NCBI GenBank assembly: GCA_038211455.1
Contig: JBBQVP010000016.1
Span: forward strand, 1 to 42,724
Length of the DNA stretch: 42,724 nucleotides
Direction: 5' to 3'
Source: SZAS-79 sp038211455
Lineage (GTDB): Bacteria; Pseudomonadota; Gammaproteobacteria; Burkholderiales; SG8-39
In this document: positions 32,776 to 41,587 of the stretch, one piece after another
How the letters are laid out: every line of letters starts with the position of its first letter
How positions within the stretch are numbered: the first letter of the stretch is position 1
The notes under the pieces: model-generated
What the model saw: only the letters and a program-made list of their open reading frames with translations
The model's database searches: none
What the model was told of the DNA's origin: nothing
Program-made: the position numbers and the translations under genes

Positions 32776-33693
32776 ATGGCAACAACGGGTACGAATACGG
32801 GCTTCATCGGGCTGGGCCGCATGGGACGGCCGATGGCATCCAACCTGCAGAAAAAGGGCCACGGACTCGTGGTCTACGACATCGTTGCGGCACCCGTCGC
32901 GGAACTCGCCGCGCTCGGCGCGAAAGCCGCCGGCAGCATCGCCGAGGTCGCGAAGCAATCGGATATCGTGATCACCATGCTGCCCAGCGGCGTCGAGGTC
33001 GAGCAGATCCTGCTCGGACCCGAGGGTGCGATCGCCAACGCAAAGCCCGGCACGCTGCTGATGGACATGAGCACGGTCGATCCGCAGACCACGGATCGCC
33101 TCGCTGCGCACGCAGCAAAAGCCGGCATGACGTTTGTCGACGCGCCGGTCGGGCGCCTGGCCAGCCATGCGGACCGCGGCGAGTCGCTCTTCATGGTCGG
33201 CGCGTCGGATGCCGACTTCGCGCGCCTGAAGCCCCTGTTCGAGGCGATGGGCAACACCATCCACCATTGCGGCCCGGTCGGCAGCGGTGTGCGCACCAAG
33301 CTCGTGAACAACTATCTCGCGATCGTCTCCTGCCAGATGAACGCCGAGGCGCTTGCGCTCTCGCAGCGCTTCGGCCTGTCGCTTGAGAAAACCCTCGAAG
33401 TCCTCTACGGCACCACCGCGACCAACGGCCAGCTCAAGATCGCGTGGCCGGCGAAAGTGCTGGCAGGCGACATCGAGCCCGGCTTCACGATCGATCTTGC
33501 GCACAAGGACCTCTCCCTGATCGTCTCGGCCGCCAACCACGCGAAGGTGCCGATGCCGGTCGGCGCCGCCGCGCGCGAAGCCTTCAGCGGCGCGCGCGCC
33601 GGCAGCTATGCGAAGAAGGATTTCTCGGCGATGGTCGACGTGCTCTGCGACTACGCGGGCATAGAAAAGCCGCGCATGCAGTCACCCTCGTAG
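32776..33693 (+). CDS. beta-hydroxyacid dehydrogenase, YihU-like
   Basis: 305 residues of the HIBADH/TSR superfamily. GLGRMG (12-17) binds the cofactor, then MSTVDPQTTD and DAPVGRLASHA in the active-site loop, KLVNNY with the catalytic K175, and GFTIDLAHKDL. Sequence blocks across the whole protein match E. coli YihU (3-sulfolactaldehyde / gamma-hydroxybutyrate reductase) more closely than garR or mmsB. Of the three residues I recall as binding the sulfonate in YihU, R127 and N178 are kept and the serine is A182. So the role may be reduction of sulfolactaldehyde or succinic semialdehyde, or something else. Ribosome site CAGGAG. Confidence 0.82.
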   Translation: MATTGTNTGFIGLGRMGRPMASNLQKKGHGLVVYDIVAAPVAELAALGAKAAGSIAEVAKQSDIVITMLPSGVEVEQILLGPEGAIANAKPGTLLMDMSTVDPQTTDRLAAHAAKAGMTFVDAPVGRLASHADRGESLFMVGASDADFARLKPLFEAMGNTIHHCGPVGSGVRTKLVNNYLAIVSCQMNAEALALSQRFGLSLEKTLEVLYGTTATNGQLKIAWPAKVLAGDIEPGFTIDLAHKDLSLIVSAANHAKVPMPVGAAAREAFSGARAGSYAKKDFSAMVDVLCDYAGIEKPRMQSPS

Positions 33694-33743
33694 TCACACC
33701 GCGGGCGATCGCGGCAGCGCGTTCGCCCGTCGGCCGCTATCCA

Positions 33744-34577
33744 CTATCCGCCAGAACGGATCTGGCCGCGCCGCACCCAGGCGCTGATCGCATCGACCAC
33801 CACCACTAGCGCCAGCATCGCCATGATGACGGTGCTCGCCTGCGCTTCGTGCAACAGGGACAGCTCGTAGTACAGCATCTGCCCCAGGCCCCCTGCGCCG
33901 ACGAAGCCGAGCACGGTCGCCATACGGATGTTCATCTCCCAGCGATACAGGCTGTAGGCCACCAGCTGCGGGGTGACCTGCGGCAGGGTTCCATAGACGA
34001 AGACCAGGCTCGCCGGCGCGCCGGCTTCAGCGAGCGCGCGCGCCGGCTCAGGCGGCGCGTTTTCCAGCGACTCGGCAAACAGCCGCCCCAGCACCCCCGA
34101 GGTGTGCAACGCCAGCGCCAGCGTGCCGGCGAACGGCCCGAGGCCCGCGGCGAGCACCATTAGCGCGGCCCAGACCAGCTCCGGCACGGAGCGCAGAAAG
34201 TTGAGGAGGAAACGCGTCAGCAGCTTGGCCCCCGTGCCGAAACGCCCGGATGCGGGCAGCGCGAGGAAGATGCCCGCCGCAGCGGCCAGCAGCGTCCCGA
34301 CCGCCGAAATCGCCAGCGTCTCGAGCGCGCCCTTGCCGATTTTTGCCAGGAATCCGGCGCTCAGGTCGGGCGGAAAGAAGCGCCTGATGAAGTCCAGCAT
34401 ATAGCCGCGCGATTCGGCCGTGAACAGCAGCGACGGATCGAGTGACAGGTAGGCGAAGCTTCCCCAGACCACGGCCAGCAGCGCAGCGAGGCTCAACCAG
34501 CAATAGATGCAGAAGCCCAGCGCCTGGCGGCGTTCCTCAAGCGACACGGTACTCACGGTACTGGAGGCCGCGCTCAC
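33744..34577 (-). CDS. phnE: phosphonate-type ABC transporter permease (second)
   Basis: 277 residues, about six hydrophobic segments, PhnE family. The EAA-like loop is around ARALAEAGAPASLVFVYGTLPQ, and the end has RMATVLGFVGAGGLGQ typical of PhnE. The GTG start at 34577 overlaps the first permease stop (GTGA). The N-terminus has a nine-base tandem duplication (34545-34562) coding STV twice. Together with the preceding permease it forms the channel. Confidence 0.86.
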   Translation of the reverse strand: MSAASSTVSTVSLEERRQALGFCIYCWLSLAALLAVVWGSFAYLSLDPSLLFTAESRGYMLDFIRRFFPPDLSAGFLAKIGKGALETLAISAVGTLLAAAAGIFLALPASGRFGTGAKLLTRFLLNFLRSVPELVWAALMVLAAGLGPFAGTLALALHTSGVLGRLFAESLENAPPEPARALAEAGAPASLVFVYGTLPQVTPQLVAYSLYRWEMNIRMATVLGFVGAGGLGQMLYYELSLLHEAQASTVIMAMLALVVVVDAISAWVRRGQIRSGG

Positions 34578-35425
34578 GCAAGCACCCTGCGGATCGCGTT
34601 GCTCACCGCATCGGCGAGCAGCACCAGCAGGAGGAAGATGAGGAGGATCGTCGAGACTTCCCCGCCGTTCAGCATCTTCATCGACTGGTCCATCAGCTGG
34701 CCCAGGCCGCCGGCGCCTACGAAACCCATGATCACCGAGGCGCGCACCGCGCACTCCCAGCGATACACGGTGTAGGAGGCCAGCTCCTGCGCGGCGCCCG
34801 GCAGAAGGCCATAGAGGAACGCCATCAGCCGTCCGCTGCCGGCTTCCAGCAGGGCGCGCGCGGGACGCGTGTCGCCCGACTCGAGGATCTCGGAGTAGAC
34901 CTTGCCGAGCATGCCGCCGTAGGTGACCGCAATCGCGAGCACGCCCGCGGCCGGCCCGAGCCCGAACGCACGCACCAGCAGCAGCGCCCAGACGATCTCG
35001 GGTATGCCGCGCAACACCAGCAGCGCGACCCGCGCTGCGGCGCGCAGCGCTTCGCCGAGACCGCGGCCGGGACCCGGGCCGATGCGCGAGATCGACAGGC
35101 TGTAGGTCAGCGCCAGGCCGAGCGGCACCGCGAGCAGCGCGGCAAGCGCTGTGCCGGCGGTCGCCATGGCGAGCGTTTCGATCGTCGCCTTCAGCGCGAC
35201 CTGCAGGAATCCGCCGCTGAGGTTGGGGGGGAAGAACTGGCCGAGAAAGCCACCCATGACCGCGAGGTTGCGGGCGTCGAACAGTTCGGCGGGACGAAAC
35301 TGCGAGACCTGCAGCAGCGGCCAGAGCACCAGCACCGCGGCCAGCGCCCAGCCCGCGCGCTTCAGCGCATCCGGGTCGCGCGACACGGTGGAGACGGAAT
35401 CAGCGGGTGTCGACAGTGTGGCCAT
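34574..35425 (-). CDS. phnE: phosphonate-type ABC transporter permease (first)
   Basis: 283 residues, six hydrophobic segments, PhnE family. Blocks are ETLAMATAGTALAALLAVP, RGIPEIVWALLLV, LLEAGSGRLMAFLYGLLP and RASVIMGFVGAGGLGQLM, the latter near-identical in pattern to the paralogous permease encoded next. Two tandem permeases of this type are common in phosphite/phosphonate and related importers. Ends ten bases before phnE2 by overlap. Confidence 0.88.
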   Translation of the reverse strand: MATLSTPADSVSTVSRDPDALKRAGWALAAVLVLWPLLQVSQFRPAELFDARNLAVMGGFLGQFFPPNLSGGFLQVALKATIETLAMATAGTALAALLAVPLGLALTYSLSISRIGPGPGRGLGEALRAAARVALLVLRGIPEIVWALLLVRAFGLGPAAGVLAIAVTYGGMLGKVYSEILESGDTRPARALLEAGSGRLMAFLYGLLPGAAQELASYTVYRWECAVRASVIMGFVGAGGLGQLMDQSMKMLNGGEVSTILLIFLLLVLLADAVSNAIRRVLA

Positions 35426-35435
35426 TGCAACGGCC

Positions 35436-36278
35436 TCAGATCACGCGCGGCGGCGCTACGACCTTGAGGCTGCGCGGCGCGATATCCTTCGCCGGCAGTG
35501 CAGCCATCGGCTGGTTGTCCTGGGTGGGAAGGGTCCCGGTCTCGGACGCGTACAGGTCGCGCAGCACGCGGTCGCTGACCTCCGCTGCGGGCAGGTCGAA
35601 CGCGACTTCCCCCGCGCGCAGGCCGATCACGCGCGGGAACCAGCGCAGCGCGATGTCGACCGCGTGCAGGCTGGCCACCAGCGTGACTCCGCGCGTGGTC
35701 GCCTCGGCCTGCAACTCCTTCACGGTCAGGTCCGCGAGCACCGGGTCCATGGCGGACACCGGCTCGTCGGCAAGCAGCAGGTCGGGGGACTGGTAGAGCA
35801 CCCGGGCGACGCCGACGCGCTGCAACTGCCCGCCCGAGAGACGGTCGCAGCGCTCGAACAGCCGGTCGGCGAGATCCAATCGCGCCAATTGCGCGCGCGG
35901 GCCGGCGATGTCGGCCGGGTAGAGAAGCGAAAGCGCGGATTTCCACCAGGGCCAAACACCCAGGCGTCCGGCGAGCACCGCCGTGATCACCCGTTGGCGC
36001 GCAGGGATCGGCGGCGCCTGGTGGATCACCCCGACGCGCGCGCGCAGGCGCTTGAGATCGCCCGCAACAAGCTGCCAGGGATTGCTCTGCAGTACCGAGA
36101 CGCGGCCCTCGGTCGGCCGCACCGAAGTGCCAAGGATGCGCAACAGCGAAGTCTTGCCCGCGCCCGAAGGGCCGATCACGGCCAGCCGCTCGCCGCGCGC
36201 CACCGAAAGCGACACTGCGCGCAGCGCGCGCTGCCCGTTGGGATGGACGAGCCCCGCCTGCGTGAGTTCGAAACTCAT
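35436..36278 (-). CDS. phnC: phosphonate-type ABC transporter ATPase
   Basis: 280 residues. Walker A is GPSGAGKT (36-43), the signature LSGGQLQR begins at 147, Walker B is LLLADEP (167-173), and the H-loop is in ASLHAVDIAL. It is in the PhnC family by gene order and length; the C-terminal 40 residues are a non-conserved tail. GGGAG precedes the ATG. Confidence 0.88.
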   Translation of the reverse strand: MSFELTQAGLVHPNGQRALRAVSLSVARGERLAVIGPSGAGKTSLLRILGTSVRPTEGRVSVLQSNPWQLVAGDLKRLRARVGVIHQAPPIPARQRVITAVLAGRLGVWPWWKSALSLLYPADIAGPRAQLARLDLADRLFERCDRLSGGQLQRVGVARVLYQSPDLLLADEPVSAMDPVLADLTVKELQAEATTRGVTLVASLHAVDIALRWFPRVIGLRAGEVAFDLPAAEVSDRVLRDLYASETGTLPTQDNQPMAALPAKDIAPRSLKVVAPPRVI

Positions 36279-36306
36279 GCGCTCTCCCGCGCGGCGACGC
36301 GTGCGC

Positions 36307-37176
36307 TTACTTGATCAGCCCCGCCGATTTCGCGGCATTTTCGATGCCGTCGTAATTGGACGCCTTGGTCGGGACGAACTTGGAGGCGCGCTGCAGGTCG
36401 AGGATCGCCTTGTCCGCCGGTTTCGCCGGGTCGAGCTTGAGGAACGCGGCCGTGAGCTTCTTCACCACCACCGGGTCGAGATCGCCGCGCACTGTCCAGT
36501 TGTAGTCGTAGTAGGGCGGGGTGGTGGCGAGCACGCGCACCTTCAGCGCGTTCGGGTCTTTCGCATCGCTCAGCTTTTTCCAGACCGAGGCATTGAGCAC
36601 GCCAGCCTCGGCCTTGCCGCCGGCGACGAACGCGACCGTAGCGTCGTGCGCGCCGGAAAACGCGATGTTCTTGAAATCCTTGTCCGGATTCACGCCCGCC
36701 TTCAGCAGGAAAAACCGCGGCATCAGGTGGCCCGAGGTCGACGATGGCGAACCGAACGCGAACGACTTGCCCTTGAGGTCGGCCAGCGTCTTGGCCGTGC
36801 TGTCGGCGGGCACGATGAACTCGCTGGTGAAGATTTCATCCTCGGCGCGTTGCGCAATGGGGATTGCCGTTCCGTTGGTGCGCAGCTTGGCCTGCACGAA
36901 GGTAAAGCCGCCGAGCCAGGCAAGGTCGAGCTTCTTCGTCGCCAGCGACTCGACCACCGCGGCATAGTCGGTCACCGGGGTGAACTCGACCTTCATGCCG
37001 ATCTCCTTCGCCAGGTATTCGCCCAGCGGCTTGAACTTGCGCTGCAGTTCGGTCGGTGCTTCGTCGGGGATCGCCGACACCTTGAGAACGCCCTGGGCCA
37101 GCGCGGCCTGTGGCAGGGTAAACGCGAGACCGGCGGTAACGAGACCGGCAGAAAACAGTCGGCGCAATACGCTCAT
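36307..37176 (-). CDS. phnD: phosphate/phosphite/phosphonate-binding protein
   Basis: 289 residues, PhnD family periplasmic receptor. A Sec signal peptide occupies residues 1-27 with ALA before the mature Q. The FGSPSSTSGHLMPRFFL block and LDLAWLGGFTFVQA are the classic PhnD/PtxB ligand and hinge motifs. AGGAG lies before the ATG at 37176; a longer frame is not supported. The set PhnD-C-E-E is a complete importer. No C-P lyase, phosphonatase or phosphite dehydrogenase gene is present in the window, so the ligand is open (phosphonate, phosphite, or a sulfonated compound). Confidence 0.88.
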   Translation of the reverse strand: MSVLRRLFSAGLVTAGLAFTLPQAALAQGVLKVSAIPDEAPTELQRKFKPLGEYLAKEIGMKVEFTPVTDYAAVVESLATKKLDLAWLGGFTFVQAKLRTNGTAIPIAQRAEDEIFTSEFIVPADSTAKTLADLKGKSFAFGSPSSTSGHLMPRFFLLKAGVNPDKDFKNIAFSGAHDATVAFVAGGKAEAGVLNASVWKKLSDAKDPNALKVRVLATTPPYYDYNWTVRGDLDPVVVKKLTAAFLKLDPAKPADKAILDLQRASKFVPTKASNYDGIENAAKSAGLIK

Positions 37177-37293
37177 TGCAACTCCTAGGAGGGCTGAAGG
37201 GAAAGCAGACAATTCTACGCGAATCACCGGCGCTGGCGACCCGGGGCGGGAGCGTAGGATGACAAGCGGGAGAATCCAATCGGGCACACGAAC

Positions 37294-38322
37294 ATGGCGA
37301 GTTCCTTCATCCTTGCGGGCGACATCGGCGGCACCACGGCCCGGTTCGCGCTGTTTGCGTCCGGTAGCACGACTGGTGCGCGCCTTGCGGCCCGTGCGCC
37401 CGCCTTTGAGTCGTTCTATGCCGGCCACGACTTTCCGGATTTCGATGCGGCTTTGGCGCGCTTCCGGGATGAATCCGGAATCGCAGCGGGAAAGGCCACG
37501 ATCACGCGCGCCTGCCTCGGAGCCGCAGGCGCCGTCGAAGGCAATCGCATCAAGCTGACCAATGCGCCGTGGTCGATCGACGCCGATGCGGTTTCCGCGT
37601 GCCTCGACGGCGCGCCGGTTCTACTTCTCAACGACTTCGAGGCGGCCGCGCATGGCGTCGAATCACTTGCGCCTCGGGACCTGACAACGCTCCAGGCAGG
37701 CCAGCCCCGCGCCGCGGGCGCGCAGGTCGTGATCGGCGCGGGCACCGGCCTCGGTGTCGCGTACCGCGTCGCGAACGATGCCGGTTACCAGGTCGTCGCT
37801 GGCGAAGGCGGCCACGCCGGTTTCGCACCGACCGACGCGGAACAGGCCGGATTGATGCTTGCCCTGCTTGCAGAACTCGGGCGCGTCAGTGTCGAGCACG
37901 TGGTCTCGGGCGCGGGCCTTGAGCGCATCCACGCGTTTGTGCGCAGAAAGGCGTCCGGTGGCGGTCACCTGGCGGCCGCCGAAGTCGCGCGCCTCGCGTT
38001 GGAGGAAGCCGACTCAACCGCCCTGCATGCGCTCGACCTGTTCATCGCCTGCTACGGCGCGGTGGCGGGCGACCACGCGCTCGCGGTGCGCGCGAGCGGC
38101 GGGGTGTACATCGCCGGCGGAATTGCCGCGAAGATCCTCCCGCGGCTTGCTGCAGGCGGGTTCATTGCCGCGTTCAACGCGAAGGGTGTGCGCTCCGCGC
38201 TGGCAAAAAGCTTTCCGGTCCACGTCGTCACGACGGAGCGGCTGGGACTGCTCGGCGCCGCCTGCGCTGCGCTTCGTGAAGGCCAGGAGACGGGTCAAGA
38301 TGCCCGGACACGCCGGAACTGA
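37294..38322 (+). CDS. glk: glucokinase
   Basis: 342 residues, the PF02685 glucokinase family (Glk/E. coli type). The ATP loop LAGDIGGTTARFAL, LLLNDFEA with the catalytic aspartate region, GAGTGLG and GEGGHAGFAP are all visible. It phosphorylates glucose with ATP to glucose-6-phosphate, the substrate of the FGD in the same window. The stop lies inside a 15-base tandem duplication, and the next gene begins 23 bases before it. It diverges from phnD over 117 bases. Confidence 0.9.
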   Translation: MASSFILAGDIGGTTARFALFASGSTTGARLAARAPAFESFYAGHDFPDFDAALARFRDESGIAAGKATITRACLGAAGAVEGNRIKLTNAPWSIDADAVSACLDGAPVLLLNDFEAAAHGVESLAPRDLTTLQAGQPRAAGAQVVIGAGTGLGVAYRVANDAGYQVVAGEGGHAGFAPTDAEQAGLMLALLAELGRVSVEHVVSGAGLERIHAFVRRKASGGGHLAAAEVARLALEEADSTALHALDLFIACYGAVAGDHALAVRASGGVYIAGGIAAKILPRLAAGGFIAAFNAKGVRSALAKSFPVHVVTTERLGLLGAACAALREGQETGQDARTRRN

Positions 38323-39910
38323 AGTCGCCGGAACTGAAGCCGATCGGTTTGCGCACCTGATCGCGGCGCTGCGCGAGCCGGCGCGGCATACGGGCCGCCC
38401 TGCGCGCGTGGACCTGCGCGAGACGCACATTTCCTGTGTGCTGCTCGCCGGCGAGTTCGCCTACAAGATCAAGAAGCCGGTCGACCTGGGCTTCCTCGAT
38501 TTCTCCACGCTGGCTGCCCGGCGCGCGTGCTGCGACGAGGAGCTGCGCCTCAACCGTCGCACGGCACCCGACCTCTACCTCGACGTGATCCCCATTACAG
38601 GCAGCGTCACCGACCCGGTTCTCGGGGGCGAAGGGCCGCCGATCGAATACGCGGTCAGGATGCGCCGGTTCCCGCAGGATGCGCTGCTCGACGCAATGGC
38701 ACGCGAAGGCCGGCTGAGCGCCGCACATATCGACGCGCTGGCCGCGCGCCTGGCGGCATTCCACCGCGGGCTGGTACCGGTCGCTGCGGATGCGCCCTGG
38801 GCGACTTCTGCGCGGGTCCTTGCCGACGCGCAGCAGAATTTTGCGCAGATCCGCCAGACGGACGGCGGCGGCGTGCCTGCGCCGCTGCTGGAAGAGCTGC
38901 AACACTGGACGGTGCGTGAGCACACCGCCCTCGCACCGCTTTTTGACGCGCGCAGGCGCGAGGGGTTCGTGCGCGAATGCCACGGTGACCTGCACCTGGG
39001 CAACATCGTGCTGCTCGACGGCATCCCGACCCCGTTCGATGGCATCGAGTTCAATCCGGCATTCCGCTGGATCGACGTGATGAGCGAGATCGCCTTCCTC
39101 GTCATGGACCTCGAGGAGCACGGGATGGCAGGGCTCGCATTCCGCTTCCTGGACCGCACCCTGGAGGCCACGGGAGACTACGCGGGACTGCGCGTGCTGC
39201 GCTTCTACCTGGTCTATCGCGCGCTGGTTCGCGCGAAAGTCGCCCGCATCCGCGCGCGCCAGGCGACAGGGCCCGGCGATGGCGCTGTCGGCGGGGACGA
39301 CGTGATGCGCTACCTCGGCTATGCGCGCGACCGCGCCCGCGAAGCGCGCGGCGCACTGATCCTGATGCACGGCCTGTCCGGCTCAGGCAAGAGCACGCTC
39401 GCTCGCCGCCTCGGCGAGTCGCTGCGCGCGGTGCACCTGCGCTCCGACGTCGAAAGAAAGCGCCTGCACGGATTGGCGCCGCAGGCGCGCACGGCAGGCG
39501 GGTTTGCCAGCGGGATCTATGCGCCAAGCGACACGGAACGCACCTACGCCCACCTCGCCGCGCAGGCGCGGCACGCCATCGCCGCGCGCTTCCCGGTGAT
39601 CGTCGATGCGACGTTTCTTGCCGCCCGGCACCGGGCGCAGTTTCGTGCGCTGGCGCGCGAGGCCGGTGTGCCGTTCGCCATTGCCGCATGCGAGGCGCCC
39701 GACGCAATATTGCGCGAGCGCGTCACGCGCCGCGAAACCGAAGACCGCGACGCCTCGGACGCCGGGCCTGCGGTGCTGGAAGGACAGATCGCGGCCCGGG
39801 AGCCGCTTGCGGCAGAAGAATCTTCCGCCGTGATAACCATCGACACCTGCAATGTGGACGTGTCGCTGCGCGCAGCGGAAACACGGTTGCGTGCGATTGC
39901 AGGACTTTGA
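38300..39910 (+). CDS. APH-like kinase fused to P-loop kinase
   Basis: 536 residues. The N-terminal half is aminoglycoside-phosphotransferase-like (COG2187), with the FAYKIKKPVDLGFLD lysine segment and the catalytic loop HGDLHLGN (228-235) and DGIEFNP metal motif. The C-terminal half is a P-loop kinase (COG0645-like) with GLSGSGKST at 358-366 and DATFL. Proteins with both halves are widespread and uncharacterised; a small-molecule kinase is likely. The ATG at 38300 has CAGGAG and overlaps glk by 23 bases, implying coupling. A 15-base tandem duplication near its N-terminus encodes AGTEV-AGTEA. Confidence 0.82.
   Translation: MPGHAGTEVAGTEADRFAHLIAALREPARHTGRPARVDLRETHISCVLLAGEFAYKIKKPVDLGFLDFSTLAARRACCDEELRLNRRTAPDLYLDVIPITGSVTDPVLGGEGPPIEYAVRMRRFPQDALLDAMAREGRLSAAHIDALAARLAAFHRGLVPVAADAPWATSARVLADAQQNFAQIRQTDGGGVPAPLLEELQHWTVREHTALAPLFDARRREGFVRECHGDLHLGNIVLLDGIPTPFDGIEFNPAFRWIDVMSEIAFLVMDLEEHGMAGLAFRFLDRTLEATGDYAGLRVLRFYLVYRALVRAKVARIRARQATGPGDGAVGGDDVMRYLGYARDRAREARGALILMHGLSGSGKSTLARRLGESLRAVHLRSDVERKRLHGLAPQARTAGGFASGIYAPSDTERTYAHLAAQARHAIAARFPVIVDATFLAARHRAQFRALAREAGVPFAIAACEAPDAILRERVTRRETEDRDASDAGPAVLEGQIAAREPLAAEESSAVITIDTCNVDVSLRAAETRLRAIAGL
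38311..38340. repeat. 15-bp tandem duplication spanning the glk stop
   Basis: Two 15-base copies (38311-38325, 38326-38340) differ by one base. The first contains the TGA of glk (38320-38322), so the duplication created a second copy of that stop in the frame that is not used by the kinase. Confidence 0.9.
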
Positions 39911-39962
39911 GGCGCGAGACCCTCCGCCCGGCCCGACCGGCGAACCCCGGCGGGTCCGGGTC

Positions 39963-40319
39963 TTATTCGGGTTCGGTGTCCGGTGGCGGACTCCCTGCGT
40001 GCGCCTTCACGAACCCGCGCTGCACCCTCAGGTGGTCTTCGATCTGGCGCTTGATCGCATCGAACGCCTCGCGCAGCGCCACATAGACGTCGTCGCCCGA
40101 CTTGCTGGCGACCAATTCCTTGCCCGGCACGCGCACGTCGATGCTCACGCTGAACCCGCGACCCTGGCGGTGCTGCTTGCCGACCTCCTCCACAACGACA
40201 CGGCAACTTGTGATGTTGGGGTGGAATTCCGCGAGGCGCGCCGCTTTCTCGTGGATCCGCGCATCAAGCGCTTCGGAATGCGGCATGTCGCGCACTGTGA
40301 TCTGCACAGGTGTTTGCAT
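39963..40319 (-). CDS. ribosome hibernation promoting factor, HPF/RaiA family
   Basis: 118 residues: a single S30AE domain with VQITVRDMPHSEALDARI, RVVVEEVGKQHRQGRGFSV and a basic/DDVYVALREAFD helix. The usual long-HPF C-terminal dimerisation domain is absent, so it is the short form, with a proline-rich end. It binds 30S in stationary phase. GAGGAA precedes the ATG. Confidence 0.85.
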   Translation of the reverse strand: MQTPVQITVRDMPHSEALDARIHEKAARLAEFHPNITSCRVVVEEVGKQHRQGRGFSVSIDVRVPGKELVASKSGDDVYVALREAFDAIKRQIEDHLRVQRGFVKAHAGSPPPDTEPE

Positions 40320-40485
40320 GATGATTCCTCGTTAAACTGTCTACAACTTAGCAGTTGGTCCGGGGCGGGGCTTGATCCTGATCAACACAGCCGGACGTCC
40401 CGGCACGCAAGATCTGTCCTGCTGGCCAACGCGGTCGGGGGGAATGCGCCCGGCCAAAACTTTCAACCAGGAATCGGCCATCACC

Positions 40486-40746
40486 ATGATAGACATCGAT
40501 GCGGCAAAAAAGTTGGTTCACTCCCTCGAGGAGGATCTGTCGAAGGTGCAGAACGGGTCTGCGCAGTTCCAGACCCTGAAGGACGAGGTCGCTGCCCTGA
40601 AGGCGGTACTGGAAACCCCGGACCCGGGCCACAGCTGGGTCAGGGACGCGCTGCACAGCATCCATACGGCCATCGAAGAGGGCGAGGCCGATGCCATTAT
40701 CGCGGGCCGCTATGTGGCCTCGATCGGACGGATGCTCGGCCTGTAG
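40486..40746 (+). CDS. small protein of unknown function
   Basis: 86 residues. Two helical stretches are predicted by eye (about 5-40, 50-85) with leucine-rich and acidic faces (HSLEEDLSKV, LKDEVAALKAVLE, IEEGEADAIIAGRYVASIGRM). The ATG at 40486 is chosen for AGGAA upstream and MIDIDAAKK start; an earlier frame to 40372 is not compelling. It lies between HPF (divergent) and the cNMP/FHA gene 97 bases downstream. No family recognised. Confidence 0.5.
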   Translation: MIDIDAAKKLVHSLEEDLSKVQNGSAQFQTLKDEVAALKAVLETPDPGHSWVRDALHSIHTAIEEGEADAIIAGRYVASIGRMLGL

Positions 40747-40843
40747 CGGCGCACGCCGGGTCCGACCCGCCGGCCCCTGCGGCGGCCGCCCGCAGTACAC
40801 TATGCGGCGTCTGGCCAACCCGCACTGGGCAAGGTGTTCCGCA

Positions 40844-41587
40844 ATGATGAATTCGTACAAACCGGGGGACGTGATCTTTCGCCAGGGCGAGCCCAGCGAA
40901 TGCATCTACCTGATCGAGTCTGGCGAGGTCGAACTGCTTGAGAGCATGGACGAGCGCACCCGCAGGATCGCCGTCCTGTGCAAGGGCGACCTGGTCGGTG
41001 AAATGGCGCTGGTCGACGAGCGGCCGCGCGCATTTACCGCACGCGCCGTCGGAGAGGTCGCCCTGTCGATCGTCTCGCGCGAGCAGTTCGTCAAGCTGAT
41101 GTTCCGCGACCCGGGCGAGGGCCTGCGCTATCTGGGCGCGTTTTTCGAGCGCCTGCGGGTCATGAACAAGCCGCCCTCCGTCGACGACTCGGTGGTACCC
41201 GTACCCCGGACGACCCAGATCAAGCTCGTGCCGCTCACCAAGACCGCGGCCCAGGCGGTTTCGTACGACGGCATGCACATCCGGCGATTCCCCTTCCGCG
41301 TCGGCCGCGAACCCGCGGAGGGCCGTTCGCGCCTCTCCACCAACGACCTCGGTCTGCCCGACACCGATCCGTACAACGTCTCGCGCGAGCATTTTTCAAT
41401 CGAGATCGAGGGCAGCGCGGTGGTGCTCTACGATCGCGGCAGCTACCACGGCACGATCGTCAACGGCCAGCAGATCGGTGGCAATCGGATCATCGGCTCG
41501 GTGCAACTGCAACCTGGCGGCAACGAAATCATTGCCGGGGCGCCCGATTCGCCATTCAGGTTTTCAGTGCTGCTCGACGCGGACTGA
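40844..41587 (+). CDS. cyclic-nucleotide-binding and FHA two-domain protein
   Basis: 247 residues. Residues 1-105 form a cNMP-binding domain (VIFRQGEPSECIYLIESGEV, KGDLVGEMALVDERPRAFTARA), the conserved GEMAL-x-E-x-PR-x-ATARA-like site being nearly intact. From about 120 an FHA domain follows, with GREPAEGRS, NVSREHF and GSYHGTIVNG. The pair suggests a protein that reads a cyclic nucleotide and a phosphothreonine peptide. No helix-turn-helix is present, so it is not a CRP transcription factor. AAGG lies upstream of the ATG; the next codon is also ATG. Confidence 0.85.
   Translation: MMNSYKPGDVIFRQGEPSECIYLIESGEVELLESMDERTRRIAVLCKGDLVGEMALVDERPRAFTARAVGEVALSIVSREQFVKLMFRDPGEGLRYLGAFFERLRVMNKPPSVDDSVVPVPRTTQIKLVPLTKTAAQAVSYDGMHIRRFPFRVGREPAEGRSRLSTNDLGLPDTDPYNVSREHFSIEIEGSAVVLYDRGSYHGTIVNGQQIGGNRIIGSVQLQPGGNEIIAGAPDSPFRFSVLLDAD

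Noticed and set aside
37859..38299. Extension of the APH/P-loop kinase over glk
   Set aside because: Overlaps glucokinase in another frame with no family similarity; ATG at 38300 has a good ribosome site.
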